Below, piece after piece: positions 27,606-36,671 of a DNA stretch of 64,000 nucleotides. How positions within the stretch are numbered: position 1 is the stretch's first letter; each line of letters begins with the position of its first letter. The DNA is from Jatrophihabitans sp. GAS493 (GTDB taxonomy: Bacteria; Actinomycetota; Actinomycetes; Mycobacteriales; Jatrophihabitantaceae): NCBI RefSeq assembly GCF_900230215.1, contig NZ_LT907982.1, positions 3,458,001 through 3,522,000 of the forward strand, read 5' to 3'. Position numbers and translations under genes: made by a program. Below the pieces are notes generated by a model. The model worked only from the letters and a program-made list of their open reading frames with translations, made no database searches and had not been told where the DNA came from.

Positions 27606-27830
27606 CTAATCTCCGCCGGGGAGTGAGTCATAGACCTCCTTGCAGGCCGGACAGACCGGGGACCCGGGCTTCGGCGTGCGGGTGACCGGGAAGACTTCGC
27701 CGCAGAGGGCCTGCACCATCGTTCCCATCACCGCACTTTCGGCGATCTTGGCCTTACGCACGTAGTGGAAGACCTCGCTGCCGGTATCGGTCTCGGAGGT
27801 CTTCGGGGACTCGAGAATTTCTGTGCTCAC
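27606..27830 (-). CDS. DUF3039 family small zinc-ribbon-like protein
   Basis: A 74-residue protein of the actinobacterial DUF3039 family: EVFHYVRKAKIAESAVMGT, then ALCGEVFPV and VCPACKEVYDSL. One Cys plus CPAC and His residues could bind zinc. The GTG start lies 6 nt after CACAAT (27842-27837, minus strand), a weak -10 fit, so a leaderless transcript is possible. It precedes YihY in the conserved mycobacterial order. Function unknown. Confidence 0.88.
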   Translation of the reverse strand: MSTEILESPKTSETDTGSEVFHYVRKAKIAESAVMGTMVQALCGEVFPVTRTPKPGSPVCPACKEVYDSLPGGD

Positions 27831-27878
27831 CCGGACATTGTGCCACCGAGACGCGATCCGAGCGGAGCTGCGACCGAG

Positions 27879-28253
27879 TTATCCGTCGACGGTGCGCCCA
27901 TCGCGAGACTCGTCGGCGGGATCAGGCTGGGCGCCGGAATCACTGTCGGCAGCACCGAGAGCCAGTTCACTGCGACGCCGGAGCATCTCCCGGGCCGGGG
28001 GCGTTCGCTTTCGAGGACGGTCGTTGGCCAGCAGCACCGCCGACCAGGGCAGAACCGCGCCGCCGACGATCGCCACGAGCGCCAGCCACGGCGAGATCGC
28101 ATAGAGCGGCGCGGCGGCGATGACGCAGACCACCCGAATCCCCATCATGAAGGAGTAGCGACGGCGGCGGTGCACGAACTCCTGCTCGCGGGTCTCCGCG
28201 AGGTTGGTGATCCGGACCGCCGGATCGCGAGCTTGGTGGCGCACGCTCTCCAT
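27879..28253 (-). CDS. DUF3099 family membrane protein
   Basis: A 124-residue protein with two membrane helices (MGIRVVCVIAAAPLYAIS and LALVAIVGGAVLPWSAVLL) after a basic segment HRRRRYSFM; the C-terminal tail is acidic and polar. The helix pair and position next to DUF3039 match the DUF3099 family. Function unknown. It is divergent from the methyltransferase gene. Confidence 0.82.
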   Translation of the reverse strand: MESVRHQARDPAVRITNLAETREQEFVHRRRRYSFMMGIRVVCVIAAAPLYAISPWLALVAIVGGAVLPWSAVLLANDRPRKRTPPAREMLRRRSELALGAADSDSGAQPDPADESRDGRTVDG

Positions 28254-28356
28254 ACTGCTCCGGTGTCGCCGCCCATGGTGGGTCTGGGGCCGATGAGCTT
28301 GAGAACGCCTTCAGCGGACCGGCTCGGCCCGCCCGAGGCGATGGGCGGGAAACGCG

Positions 28357-30000
28357 ATGAGCGAGGATGCAGAGATGAGCGATACCGCGGCCCTTCCCTT
28401 GCTGGACGGCTCTGAGACCGACCGCCTCCGCGCGACGCTCGACGAGCACTTCACCGTCGATGTCGTCAACGCCACGCTGGACTGGGAGGGCCAGGCAGCC
28501 CTGGCCCGAGGGGACTTCTCCGGCGCGGCCCGGGTGCTCAGTGACGACCCGGCGTCGCAACTCATCCGCCTGTTCCTGCTCGCCGACCCAGTGTCCACGG
28601 CCGCGCTCGAGCGGGCCATCGGCCGGGCCAATGTGGATGCGCTCGACCGAGCCGGGATCGTGGAGGTGGCGTCGGGGTCAGCGCGGGCTCGCCTCGAACT
28701 TCGTCCGTACGCCGAGAGCGACCCAGGGCGGGCGGCAGCCGACGCAGGGTGGTGGGTCCTCTCCGACTTCGGCAGCGACATCCGGCCCGGTCCGCTATCG
28801 GGTGATCACGTGCTCGGTATCGGGGCGGCCGCACTTCTGCTGGCCCAATCGACGATGCGGCGTCCGGTCAAGCGTGCGCTGGACATCGGCACCGGCTGTG
28901 GCATCCAGTCCCTGCACCTGTCGCGGCACTCCCAACAGGTCACCGCAACCGACATCAGCCGACGAGCGCTGCGCTTCGCGGCCACCAGCGCTGCCCTGGC
29001 CGGGGTCACATTCGACCTGCGCGAGGGCTCGCTGCTCGAACCGGTGGCCGGCGAAGCCTTCGACCTGATCGTCTCCAACCCGCCGTTCGTCATCAGCCCC
29101 GGTTGGAACGACGCATCCGGCGGCTACACCTATCGGGATGGCGGGCTTCCGGGCGACGAACTCTGCCGTCGACTGGTTCGCGGCCTTGCCAACCTTCTGA
29201 GTGAGGGTGGCACCGCACAGTTGCTGGCCAACTGGGCCATCACCACTTCCGAACCGGCGAGCGAGCGACTGCTGTCGTGGCTGCCCGGCGGCGTGGACGC
29301 CTGGATCTGGCAGCGCGAGGTCGCTGATCCGGGTGAGTACGTCGCCCTCTGGCTGCGCGACGGCGGCGAGGTACCGGGAACTGAGCGCTGGCGGCGACGC
29401 TATGACGCCTGGCGCGACTGGTTTGCCGAGGCCGGGATTTTAGCCATCGGCATGGGTCTCATCTCGCTGAGGCGTGGCGGGACTACAACCGGCGGGACCA
29501 CGAGCGGCACCACCAGCGGCACCACCACGAGCAGCGCGGCCAGCGGCGACATCATCGTCTTCGAGGACGTCGCCCAGCCGGTCGAGCAGCCGATCGGCGG
29601 TGAGATCGCGGCCTGGTTCGAGCGGGCCGATTGGCTGGCGGCCCGCTCGGATGCCGATTTGATGCAGTCCTGCCTACGCGTCAGCCCGGATGTCACGCTG
29701 CGACGGGACTCGGGCCGGGCACCGGCAACAGGCGGCAGCGATATGGCCGGCGAACCGAACGGATGGCGAACGAGTGCGCTGACCCTGGTACAGAACTCCG
29801 GCATGCGCTGGCAGTTGGAGACGGACGAGACCATCGCCAGCGTTCTCGCCGGGTGTGACGGCGCGACACCGCTTTCGTTGCCGGCCGTGCTCCTAGCTGA
29901 CACCCATGGTCTCAGCTACCCCGTCGTGGCCGAATCGCTCGCCCCGATCGTGCGGGATCTGATCGCCCGCGGGCTGCTCCTACCCGGCGACGCGTCGTGA
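28357..30000 (+). CDS. Two-domain class I SAM methyltransferase (N5-glutamine-type motif)
   Basis: A 547-residue protein. An N-terminal helical domain (about residues 1-165) precedes a Rossmann methyltransferase domain with [18 protein letters not shown] and the NPPF motif in [13 protein letters not shown], the catalytic signature of HemK/RlmG-like enzymes methylating Gln or guanine amino groups. A further domain of about 160 residues follows a Gly/Thr/Ser-rich linker (residues about 371-388) built of short tandem repeats. ATG 28375 is an alternative start. The stop overlaps the dtd start by 4 nt. The target is not known. Confidence 0.85.
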   Translation: MSEDAEMSDTAALPLLDGSETDRLRATLDEHFTVDVVNATLDWEGQAALARGDFSGAARVLSDDPASQLIRLFLLADPVSTAALERAIGRANVDALDRAGIVEVASGSARARLELRPYAESDPGRAAADAGWWVLSDFGSDIRPGPLSGDHVLGIGAAALLLAQSTMRRPVKRALDIGTGCGIQSLHLSRHSQQVTATDISRRALRFAATSAALAGVTFDLREGSLLEPVAGEAFDLIVSNPPFVISPGWNDASGGYTYRDGGLPGDELCRRLVRGLANLLSEGGTAQLLANWAITTSEPASERLLSWLPGGVDAWIWQREVADPGEYVALWLRDGGEVPGTERWRRRYDAWRDWFAEAGILAIGMGLISLRRGGTTTGGTTSGTTSGTTTSSAASGDIIVFEDVAQPVEQPIGGEIAAWFERADWLAARSDADLMQSCLRVSPDVTLRRDSGRAPATGGSDMAGEPNGWRTSALTLVQNSGMRWQLETDETIASVLAGCDGATPLSLPAVLLADTHGLSYPVVAESLAPIVRDLIARGLLLPGDAS

Positions 30001-30422
30001 GGGCCCTCGTACAGCGCTGTCTGCGGGCGTCGGTTCAGGTCGAGGAGCGAATCGTGGGTGAGATCGGTCCTGGGCTACTGGTGTTCGTCGGCGCGACCCA
30101 CAGCGACGAGGTCGCACAGGCCCAGGAGTTGGCCCGCAAGGTTCATGAGCTGCGTATCCTCCGCGGCGAGCTCTCAGTCGCCACCTCACCCGGCGCCGCG
30201 ATCTTGGTAGTGAGCCAGTTCACGCTCTACGCCGACACGCGCCGTGGGCGGCGCCCCAGCTGGAGCGCCGCGGCGCCGGGCGAGGTGGCCGAACCGCTAG
30301 TCGAGGCCTTCGTCGAGGCGCTACGCGAACGCGGTGCGGCCGTTCAGACCGGGGTCTTCGGGGCCGACATGCAGGTGTCGCTGGTCAATGACGGTCCGAT
30401 CACGCTGCTGGTCGAGGTCTGA
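29997..30422 (+). CDS. dtd: D-aminoacyl-tRNA deacylase
   Basis: A 141-residue enzyme that removes D-amino acids from mischarged tRNA. The catalytic [17 protein letters not shown], and the Gly-cisPro [11 protein letters not shown] motifs are all present. The loop between residues 45 and 65 is shorter than in E. coli, as is usual in actinobacteria. The GTG start overlaps the preceding methyltransferase stop (GTGA), indicating coupling. Confidence 0.95.
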   Translation: MRALVQRCLRASVQVEERIVGEIGPGLLVFVGATHSDEVAQAQELARKVHELRILRGELSVATSPGAAILVVSQFTLYADTRRGRRPSWSAAAPGEVAEPLVEAFVEALRERGAAVQTGVFGADMQVSLVNDGPITLLVEV

Positions 30423-30584
30423 CTCGGCCGAGCACCCTGAGTTATCCCTGAGAACCCGTTACCCGCGGGCAGCTGACGGGAACATCACAGCCAGTACCGC
30501 GTTGAAGTAGTTGAACCAACAAGGCCCCGACAACGAACTAACTGTCGAGAACCCGTATACGAAACTTTAGGTGGCTGGTAACCG

Positions 30585-31952
30585 ATGACAACGCCCCGAA
30601 CCGCTCGAAGCCGGACGAACACCCGTGGGACAACGGGTGAGGCCCGCCTCTCGACCCGCACGCACCGCAGTACCCGTCGGGTCGGTGACCCGAGCGCGAC
30701 CGCCGCCGCCTCCGCAAACACTGCCGCCCTCGGTACCGAGGATGAACTGGGCACGCTCACCGCAGCCACCGATGGCCCAGCGCTGGTCGCGGTCGCTGAC
30801 CTCGAGACCCCGTCCGAGGCTGGGTTGGAGAACCCGGCCCAGAAGCGCGCCACGGCAGCAACCAAGACGGCAGCGACCAAGACGGCGAAGACCACGCCGA
30901 AGGCCGCGGATCAGACGCTTATCGCCTCGGACGTCACCGCAGCATCGGTCGACAGCGAGACCGGATCCGAGACAGCCGAACCTGAGAATGACGATGACGG
31001 TGCTTTCTCGGTGCGGGCCCGTAGCGATCTCGACGAAGCGGCCGCCTCCGCCGACCTGGTCCGGGTCTACCTCAACGAGATCGGCAAGGTGGCCCTCCTC
31101 AGTGCCGTTGACGAGGTGGAACTGGCCAAGCGGATCGAGGCCGGCCTCTACGCCGGACATCTGCTGGCGGCCAAGAACTCGTTCACCCCGGCCCGCCGTC
31201 GGGATCTGCGAGCCCTGGTGATGGACGGCGAACGAGCGAAGGACCACCTGCTCCGGGCCAATCTGCGGCTCGTGGTCTCGCTGGCCAAGCGCTACACCGG
31301 CCACGGCATGCCGTTCCTGGACCTGATTCAGGAGGGAAACCTGGGCCTGATCCGCGCCGTCGAGAAGTTCGACTATGCCAAGGGATTCAAGTTCTCGACC
31401 TACGCCACTTGGTGGATTCGACAGGCGATCAGCCGGGCGATGGCCGACCAGTCACGCACGATCCGGCTACCTGTGCATCTTGTCGAGCAGGTCAACAAGC
31501 TGCAGCGGATCCGGCGTGAGCGCAATCAGCAACTGGGTCGGGCACCCACGCACGCCGAACTGGCGGCTGAACTCGACATCACTGAGGAGCGAGTGCGCGA
31601 GCTGCTCGACCTGTCGCGTGACCTCGTCAGTCTGGACCAGACAGTGGGCGCCGACGACGACGCCGCTCTCGGCGACTTCATCGCCGACGTCAACGCCCAG
31701 GCGGCCGAGGAGGCTGTCGAGACGGGCCTGATGAAGGTGCAGCTGCACGACGTTCTGGCCACCCTGGATGACCGGGAGGCAGCGGTCGTGCGGATGCGCT
31801 ACGGCCTCACCGACGGTCAGCCCAAGACGCTCGACGAGATTGGCCGGGCTTTCAAGCTCAGTCGCGAACGCATCCGTCAGATCGAGCGGGAGACGATGGC
31901 GAAGCTTCGTCACCCGTCCCGGGCCCAGGCCCTGCGCGACTACCTGGACTGA
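30585..31952 (+). CDS. sigB: Group 2 sigma-70 factor (SigB-like)
   Basis: A 455-residue sigma factor with the same core as Sig[49 protein letters not shown] and [20 protein letters not shown]. Its neighbour ideR and distance from sigA match mycobacterial sigB, a stationary-phase/stress factor. It is longer than mycobacterial SigB (about 320 residues) because of a Thr/Ala/Lys-rich, then acidic N-terminal tail of about 145 residues, parallel to the tail of SigA. Its regulation is not clear; no sure promoter is visible in the 160 bp upstream. Confidence 0.92.
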   Translation: MTTPRTARSRTNTRGTTGEARLSTRTHRSTRRVGDPSATAAASANTAALGTEDELGTLTAATDGPALVAVADLETPSEAGLENPAQKRATAATKTAATKTAKTTPKAADQTLIASDVTAASVDSETGSETAEPENDDDGAFSVRARSDLDEAAASADLVRVYLNEIGKVALLSAVDEVELAKRIEAGLYAGHLLAAKNSFTPARRRDLRALVMDGERAKDHLLRANLRLVVSLAKRYTGHGMPFLDLIQEGNLGLIRAVEKFDYAKGFKFSTYATWWIRQAISRAMADQSRTIRLPVHLVEQVNKLQRIRRERNQQLGRAPTHAELAAELDITEERVRELLDLSRDLVSLDQTVGADDDAALGDFIADVNAQAAEEAVETGLMKVQLHDVLATLDDREAAVVRMRYGLTDGQPKTLDEIGRAFKLSRERIRQIERETMAKLRHPSRAQALRDYLD

Positions 31953-32064
31953 TGTCGGACTGATTTCGGACTGGGTTTCCGACTAGATTTCGGAGGGTTG
32001 GCACTCGACAGGGCGTGAGCGAACTACGATGAATGCACGCGTCAGCCGAAAGAGGGCATACCCA

Positions 32065-32781
32065 GTGAGTCACCACAGCGAGCTCATCGATACGACTGAG
32101 ATGTATCTGCGCACCATCTACGAGCTCGAAGAAGAGGGGATCGTCGCGCTTCGCGCGAGAATCGCGGAGCGGCTCGGGCAGAGTGGACCCACCGTGAGTC
32201 AGACGGTGGCGCGGATGGAGCGCGACGGCCTGCTGCATGTCGCCGACGACCGGCACCTCCAGCTCTCCGACACCGGGCGCCGCGAGGCGATCGCGGTGAT
32301 GCGCAAGCACCGTCTCGCCGAGCGGCTGCTGGCCGACATCATCGGTTTGGACTGGGATCAGTTGCACATCGAGGCCTGCCGTTGGGAGCACGTGATGAGC
32401 GACGCCGTCGAACGACGGATTCTCAGCCTGCTCGACAAGCCACTTGTCTGTCCGCACGGCAATCCGATTCCGGGCTTGGAGGATCTCGGGTTGCCCTTCG
32501 ACACGACGGTCACGGCGGAGCGCCTCACCCTGGCCGCGGCCGCCGTCACGTCGCCGAACGTCATCGTTGAGCGGATCAGTGAGCAGCTGCAGTCAGACGC
32601 CGAGCTGATGAAGCGTTTCGCAGTGGCCGGTGTACGCCCCGGCGAACGGCTGAGCCTCACCCCCGCCGGCGCCGATGTCGAGATCACGCACGGAACCTCG
32701 ACGTCGAGGTTCAGCGGATACGTGGCTGAGCATGTCTTCGTCAGCACAGTCGCCGTGCCACAGAGCGCCCGCGTCGCCTGA
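32065..32781 (+). CDS. ideR: Iron-dependent repressor IdeR/DtxR
   Basis: A protein of about 238 residues. The N-terminal winged helix has DTTEMYLRTIYELEEEG and SGPTVSQTVARMERDGLL. Metal ligands are conserved: Met in TTEM (residue 13), the His and Glu of KHRLAERL, and the HIEACRWEH set (His, Cys, Glu, His). A C-terminal SH3-like domain follows. With Fe2+ it should repress iron-acquisition genes through TTAGG...CCTAA boxes, one of which lies at 51467-51495. GTG 32065, with GAGGG 9 nt upstream, is preferred over ATG 32029. Next to sigB as in mycobacteria. Confidence 0.94.
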   Translation: MSHHSELIDTTEMYLRTIYELEEEGIVALRARIAERLGQSGPTVSQTVARMERDGLLHVADDRHLQLSDTGRREAIAVMRKHRLAERLLADIIGLDWDQLHIEACRWEHVMSDAVERRILSLLDKPLVCPHGNPIPGLEDLGLPFDTTVTAERLTLAAAAVTSPNVIVERISEQLQSDAELMKRFAVAGVRPGERLSLTPAGADVEITHGTSTSRFSGYVAEHVFVSTVAVPQSARVA

Positions 32782-32812
32782 GGCCAACCGGCCCCGGACG
32801 CCACAACCTGCC

Positions 32813-32836
32813 GGCCGCGGACGTCACACCGCGGCC
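32813..32836 (+). terminator. Hairpin after ideR
   Basis: An 8-bp perfect stem (GGCCGCGG with CCGCGGCC) and 8-nt loop, 32 bp after the ideR stop. No U-tract. Confidence 0.5.
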
Positions 32837-32860
32837 GCGTCACGGGTGGGTCGGAGCGGA

Positions 32861-32866
32861 TAGAAT
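32861..32866 (+). promoter_or_regulatory. Candidate -10 box upstream of gltD
   Basis: TAGAAT fits the TANNNT consensus and lies 112 bp before the gltD start, after the ideR hairpin. No -35 is obvious. Confidence 0.35.
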
Positions 32867-32978
32867 CAGGCTCGTCTGCGAGCCGGTGCCGTCTCGAAGA
32901 TTTGACTCCCCGACCGCCCACCAGCTGAGCCGGCTTGGAGCATCTGCTTCCTTTGACGGCGCACCGAAGGGACTTGCC

Positions 32979-34445
32979 GTGGCGCACGATCCGCAGGGTT
33001 TCCTCACCCACGACCGAGCCGACACGCCGAAGCGGCCGGCCAGCGAACGGGTTCGTGACTGGCAGCCGATTTACCTCCGGGCTCACGACGAGATCGTCCG
33101 GGCACAGGCCCGCCGCTGTATGGACTGCGGCGTCGCCTTCTGCCATAGCGGATGCCCGCTGGGGAATCTGATTCCGGAGTGGAACGAGTTCACCGCCAGA
33201 GGCGATCTGGCCAGCGCCAGCGAGCGACTCCACGCCACGAACAACTTTCCGGAATTCACCGGCTGGATCTGTCCGGCGCCGTGCGAATCCGCTTGTGTGC
33301 TGGCGATCAACACCGATCCGGTCACCATCAAGCAGGTCGAGATCTCCATCGTGGAGCGCGCGTTCGCCGAAGACGCGCTCCCGCCACAACCTCCAGCAAA
33401 ATTAAGTGGAAAGTCCGTGGCGGTCGTCGGGTCGGGGCCGGCCGGCCTGGCCGCGGCCCAGCAGCTCACTCGAGCAGGTCACCGCGTCGTCGTCTTCGAG
33501 CGTGACGATCGCATCGGTGGCCTGCTGCGCTACGGCATCCCCGATTTCAAGATGCCGAAGGACATCATCGACCGGCGCCTGGCTCAGATGTCCGCCGAGG
33601 GCACCGAGTTCAGCGTGAATAGCGACGTCACGGCCGAAACGTTCGCGAGGCTGCGCTCGGAGTTCGACGCCGTCGTGCTCTCTGTCGGTGCGCTGCGCCA
33701 GCGCGAGATGGACGTACCGGGACGGCAACTCCCCGGCGTGTATCAGGCAATGGAGTATCTGCCGGGGGGAAACCGGGTCCAGAGCGGAGATCTGGTCGCT
33801 CCCCCGATCGACGCCGCAGGTAAGCACGTCATCATCATCGGCGGCGGAGACACCGCGGCCGACTGCCTCGGTACGGCCAATCGGCAGGGGGCCCTGTCGG
33901 TTACCCTGCTCGATCACAACACGGCACCGACTCCCCGCTCGAACTTGGTGAATCCTGTCTGGCCTGCGGCACCGAGCAGCCGTGGCTCGTCACCGGCGCA
34001 CGACGAGGGCGTTCATGAAGCCTGGGCGCGCGAAGCCATCGAGTTCGTCGGGGATCCGACGACGGGCGTGCGCGCCGTGCTGGCCGAGGAGGTCGAAATC
34101 CTGCGAGTCGACGGGGCTCGGGAGTTCCGCCCGATCGAGAACTCGCAGCATGAACTACCGGCTGAACTCGTCCTACTGGCGACCGGTTTCGTAGGTACTG
34201 ACGTGCCCGAGCTGCTCACCGCGGCCGGAGTGGAGATCAATCCCCGACGAGGTACCGCCGTCGTCGACGACGCCTGGCAGACGAGTGCCGAGGGTGTCTT
34301 TGCCTGCGGCGACGCCACTCGCGGGGCGAGCCTGGTTGTCTGGGCTATCGCCGAGGGGCGGGCCTGCGCTGCCGCGGTTGATGCCGCCCTGACCGGTGCC
34401 TCTCAGCTGCCCAGCCCGGTCGCGCCGTACGCGCTCGCGCTGTAA
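32979..34445 (+). CDS. gltD: Glutamate synthase small-subunit-like NAD(P)H oxidoreductase
   Basis: A protein of about 488 residues. The N-terminal ferredoxin-like part has two cysteine clusters (CMDCGVAFCHSGCPLGN and CPAPCESACV) for 4Fe-4S centres. An FAD fold (AVVGSGPAGLAAAQQLTRAG) and an NADPH fold (IIIGGGDTAADCLGTANRQG) follow, ending with CGDATRGASLVVWAIAEG. It normally passes electrons from NADPH to the large glutamate synthase subunit. GTG 32979 has GAAGGGA 6 nt upstream. No gltB lies within the window, so the partner must be elsewhere or the protein serves another acceptor. Confidence 0.93.
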   Translation: MAHDPQGFLTHDRADTPKRPASERVRDWQPIYLRAHDEIVRAQARRCMDCGVAFCHSGCPLGNLIPEWNEFTARGDLASASERLHATNNFPEFTGWICPAPCESACVLAINTDPVTIKQVEISIVERAFAEDALPPQPPAKLSGKSVAVVGSGPAGLAAAQQLTRAGHRVVVFERDDRIGGLLRYGIPDFKMPKDIIDRRLAQMSAEGTEFSVNSDVTAETFARLRSEFDAVVLSVGALRQREMDVPGRQLPGVYQAMEYLPGGNRVQSGDLVAPPIDAAGKHVIIIGGGDTAADCLGTANRQGALSVTLLDHNTAPTPRSNLVNPVWPAAPSSRGSSPAHDEGVHEAWAREAIEFVGDPTTGVRAVLAEEVEILRVDGAREFRPIENSQHELPAELVLLATGFVGTDVPELLTAAGVEINPRRGTAVVDDAWQTSAEGVFACGDATRGASLVVWAIAEGRACAAAVDAALTGASQLPSPVAPYALAL

Positions 34446-34447
34446 CG

Positions 34448-34464
34448 CCGACGCACCGCGTCGG
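34448..34464. terminator. Small hairpin between gltD and DUF4192
   Basis: A 7-bp stem (CCGACGC with GCGTCGG) and 3-nt loop directly after the gltD stop. It may terminate either convergent gene. Confidence 0.45.
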
Positions 34465-34515
34465 GTCCCCGGTATGCGCCGTCGGGCCAACGCGGCACAC
34501 AAGGGTGGATCGCCG

Positions 34516-35607
34516 TCAGCAGGCCAGCTGCCGCCTAGTGGCGGGCTTGCCCGGGCCGGGGCTTGACGGGCCTGAACGCAACCGGGGCGTCCGGCGCGGA
34601 TCGAGACCATGATCCAGCGCGCTCAGAAGCAACCTCGCCGCCGAATATTCGGGATCGCTGACCACCGCGCGCTCCGCCGCGGCCCGGGCCAGCGTGCCGT
34701 TGCCGTTACGCCAGTTAGCCCAGGCGAAGAGGAAGAGCGGCGCCGCGTCGTAGGGGGCCGGCACCCTACGGGCCAGCTCGCGCCAGAGTCCAGACCCGTC
34801 CAAACGACGGGCGTCGATGGCTACCCACAGCGCGTCACGGATGTGGACGTTGGTGAGAGCAACCGCATAACGGCTTACCGAGCGATCCTCGTCGGACTCC
34901 GTCCGGGCGCTGAAGAGCTGCGAGTCCGTAGAACGTGCGGCAGCGAAGACGGCCCGCTTCTCGGCCCGGGTGTGTCGAGCGTCCTGCCCGCGCAGCACGG
35001 CGTCTATCGCGAGGTTCTCGGCGGCCGCGATCAACGGTTCCAGAGCCGTGCGTTCGGCGTCACTGGCCGGGTGGATCATCCTGAGCAGGTCCGCTCGCGA
35101 TTGGTGCGCGACCAATCCGGCGTAAGTGGCCGTCGCAGCCGCGGCGGACTGCTCCCCTGGCAGTTTGCGCCCTTGTGCCGGACAGCACTCCGGTTCGTCG
35201 CAGAAGTAGTTGTAGTAGCGGTCCTGGCTGACGAGTACCGCGTCGACGAGGTCGATGCCTTCAGCCGCCAGCGTCGACCGGATTGCATCGATCTCGACCT
35301 TCCAGGCCAAATCGCTGCCCTCAGCCCGAGCCGGGGCATCGTCGTAGACCGCCGCGATGGCCCGATCAGAACCACTGTTGCGGAGCACCGTCATGAGCTG
35401 GTCCACCCCGTCGTGAGCTTCGAGTTGGTTCTGTGGCTGGAGGTAGTCGAGGTCGAGCCGCGTGGTGACCGCTACCTGCGAAGTCTGCAGTCCCACCACC
35501 ACCAGACTCGACGTGGGGTGAAACCCGATTAGATACGGGATCGCCTCGACGAGATCGCCGGCCCGTCGGATGGTGAGCGTTGTTTCGTTGGTAGTCGGTT
35601 TCTTCAT
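34516..35607 (-). CDS. DUF4192 family protein
   Basis: A 363-residue protein. The N-terminal LIGFHPTSSLVVVGLQ and the WRELARRVPAPYDAAPLFLFAWANWRNG-type region near residue 280 (given in part) are the hallmarks of the actinobacterial DUF4192 family; a YYNYFCDEPECCP segment near residue 135 supplies a Cys cluster. No enzymatic motif is known. The C-terminal 40 residues are Pro/Arg/Ser-rich. The 165-bp region upstream has two TGTGGA elements (35660, 35679). Confidence 0.86.
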   Translation of the reverse strand: MKKPTTNETTLTIRRAGDLVEAIPYLIGFHPTSSLVVVGLQTSQVAVTTRLDLDYLQPQNQLEAHDGVDQLMTVLRNSGSDRAIAAVYDDAPARAEGSDLAWKVEIDAIRSTLAAEGIDLVDAVLVSQDRYYNYFCDEPECCPAQGRKLPGEQSAAAATATYAGLVAHQSRADLLRMIHPASDAERTALEPLIAAAENLAIDAVLRGQDARHTRAEKRAVFAAARSTDSQLFSARTESDEDRSVSRYAVALTNVHIRDALWVAIDARRLDGSGLWRELARRVPAPYDAAPLFLFAWANWRNGNGTLARAAAERAVVSDPEYSAARLLLSALDHGLDPRRTPRLRSGPSSPGPGKPATRRQLAC

Positions 35608-35772
35608 GCCCTTGAGTCTCAGCGGCCGACGGCGTCGGCGGGGACTCGAATCGGACAGCTGTGGATAGCGGTGAAGGCTGTGGAGCTAGCAGGGAAATTG
35701 TCAGTACCGGCTGCTACAGCGGCATCACTGTGACCGGCCCGCACCTCGGCCCAGCGCACCCCGCCGGTGGCC

Positions 35773-36411
35773 TCAATGCAGCTGACCGGCCCGCCAGAAT
35801 GCGGCCGAGGTGCGTAGATCCGCCGCCGTGCGGTCGTTTCGATCGGCCAGCGTCAATTGCGCAGTCCGCTGCTCAAGGTCAGTCCCCGCGGTCTCGCGTC
35901 TTCCGGCGGCGATAACCCGGAAAAATGCGGCGGCACGCTCCAGGGCCACTGCGAAATCCCCACCGTACGCGCCGTTGAGCACGTCGTCCGCGACTCGGCG
36001 CACCGACTCGGGATCGGCCCCGTCGGCCACCCCGGCCACTACGGCATCGGCGGGCGCGTAGGGCGCACCGGCTCGCCACAGCAGTGCGACCTCCTCAGCC
36101 TGCGTGCGACACCACTGGCGAAGCACGTACATCACCCACAGGACGCCGGCCAGACTGACCGCGTCCGCGTGCCGCCAGAGCTCGGCCAGGGTGTCGATCC
36201 CTACGGTGTCGGCCAGATCGACGAGTTGACCTTCTGCGCCACGCTCACGCCCGGCAGCGACCACCAGCGCGGCCGTCGTGGCTGCGACCTCGGCTCGCGA
36301 TGTGTCGGTCCCATCCGTCGCCGCATCGATCAGTTTCGCCAGGTCTGCATAGGGAACCGGACGGTGATGTCTAGGCGTGCCAGAATCCGGCGACGACAAG
36401 CTGGATGCCAC
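35773..36411 (-). CDS. Uncharacterised helical protein (actinobacterial hypothetical)
   Basis: A protein of about 212 residues, Ala-rich and mostly helical. Noticeable segments are SLAGVLWVMYVLRQWCRTQ and GDFAVALERAAAFFRVIAAGR, which I have seen in hypothetical actinobacterial proteins but cannot attach to a function. There is no signal peptide or membrane segment. The start is uncertain: GTG 36411, 36420 and 36453 are all in frame, and GAAGGGA lies directly before the first. It is divergent from the Nudix gene and may share its control region. Confidence 0.6.
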   Translation of the reverse strand: MASSLSSPDSGTPRHHRPVPYADLAKLIDAATDGTDTSRAEVAATTAALVVAAGRERGAEGQLVDLADTVGIDTLAELWRHADAVSLAGVLWVMYVLRQWCRTQAEEVALLWRAGAPYAPADAVVAGVADGADPESVRRVADDVLNGAYGGDFAVALERAAAFFRVIAAGRRETAGTDLEQRTAQLTLADRNDRTAADLRTSAAFWRAGQLH

Positions 36412-36671
36412 TCCCTTCACGAACAATGCCGCTGTAGACGATACGTCGCCCACCGGGCAGGTCGCTGATTGTTGCGTATGCTTGGGCCTGACGTCGGCCC
36501 GATCCTGGCCCCCGGTCCCACAACTGCCGCCACGAGCGGCCTTCCGCCGAGAGGCGACCCGGCGGGTCGACGTCACCACAGGCTTCCCGCGCACTGCGCT
36601 CGGCCAGGCTCGTTCGGTTGACGACGGCAGTGGCCGCATCTCGCATCGGCCGGTGCTGGTATGAACATCAT

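Noticed and set aside
29997-30422. Short loop in dtd taken as a damaging deletion
   Set aside because: The same shortened loop is usual in actinobacterial DTD proteins and all catalytic motifs are intact.
30423-30584. TTGAAC plus TAACTG as a sigB promoter
   Set aside because: The spacer is about 22 bp, outside the normal range, and other pairings are equally poor.
35608-35772. Two TGTGGA elements as a replication-type DnaA cluster
   Set aside because: Only two copies, 19 bp apart, without AT-rich DNA or dnaA/dnaN nearby; too weak for an origin or a regulatory claim.
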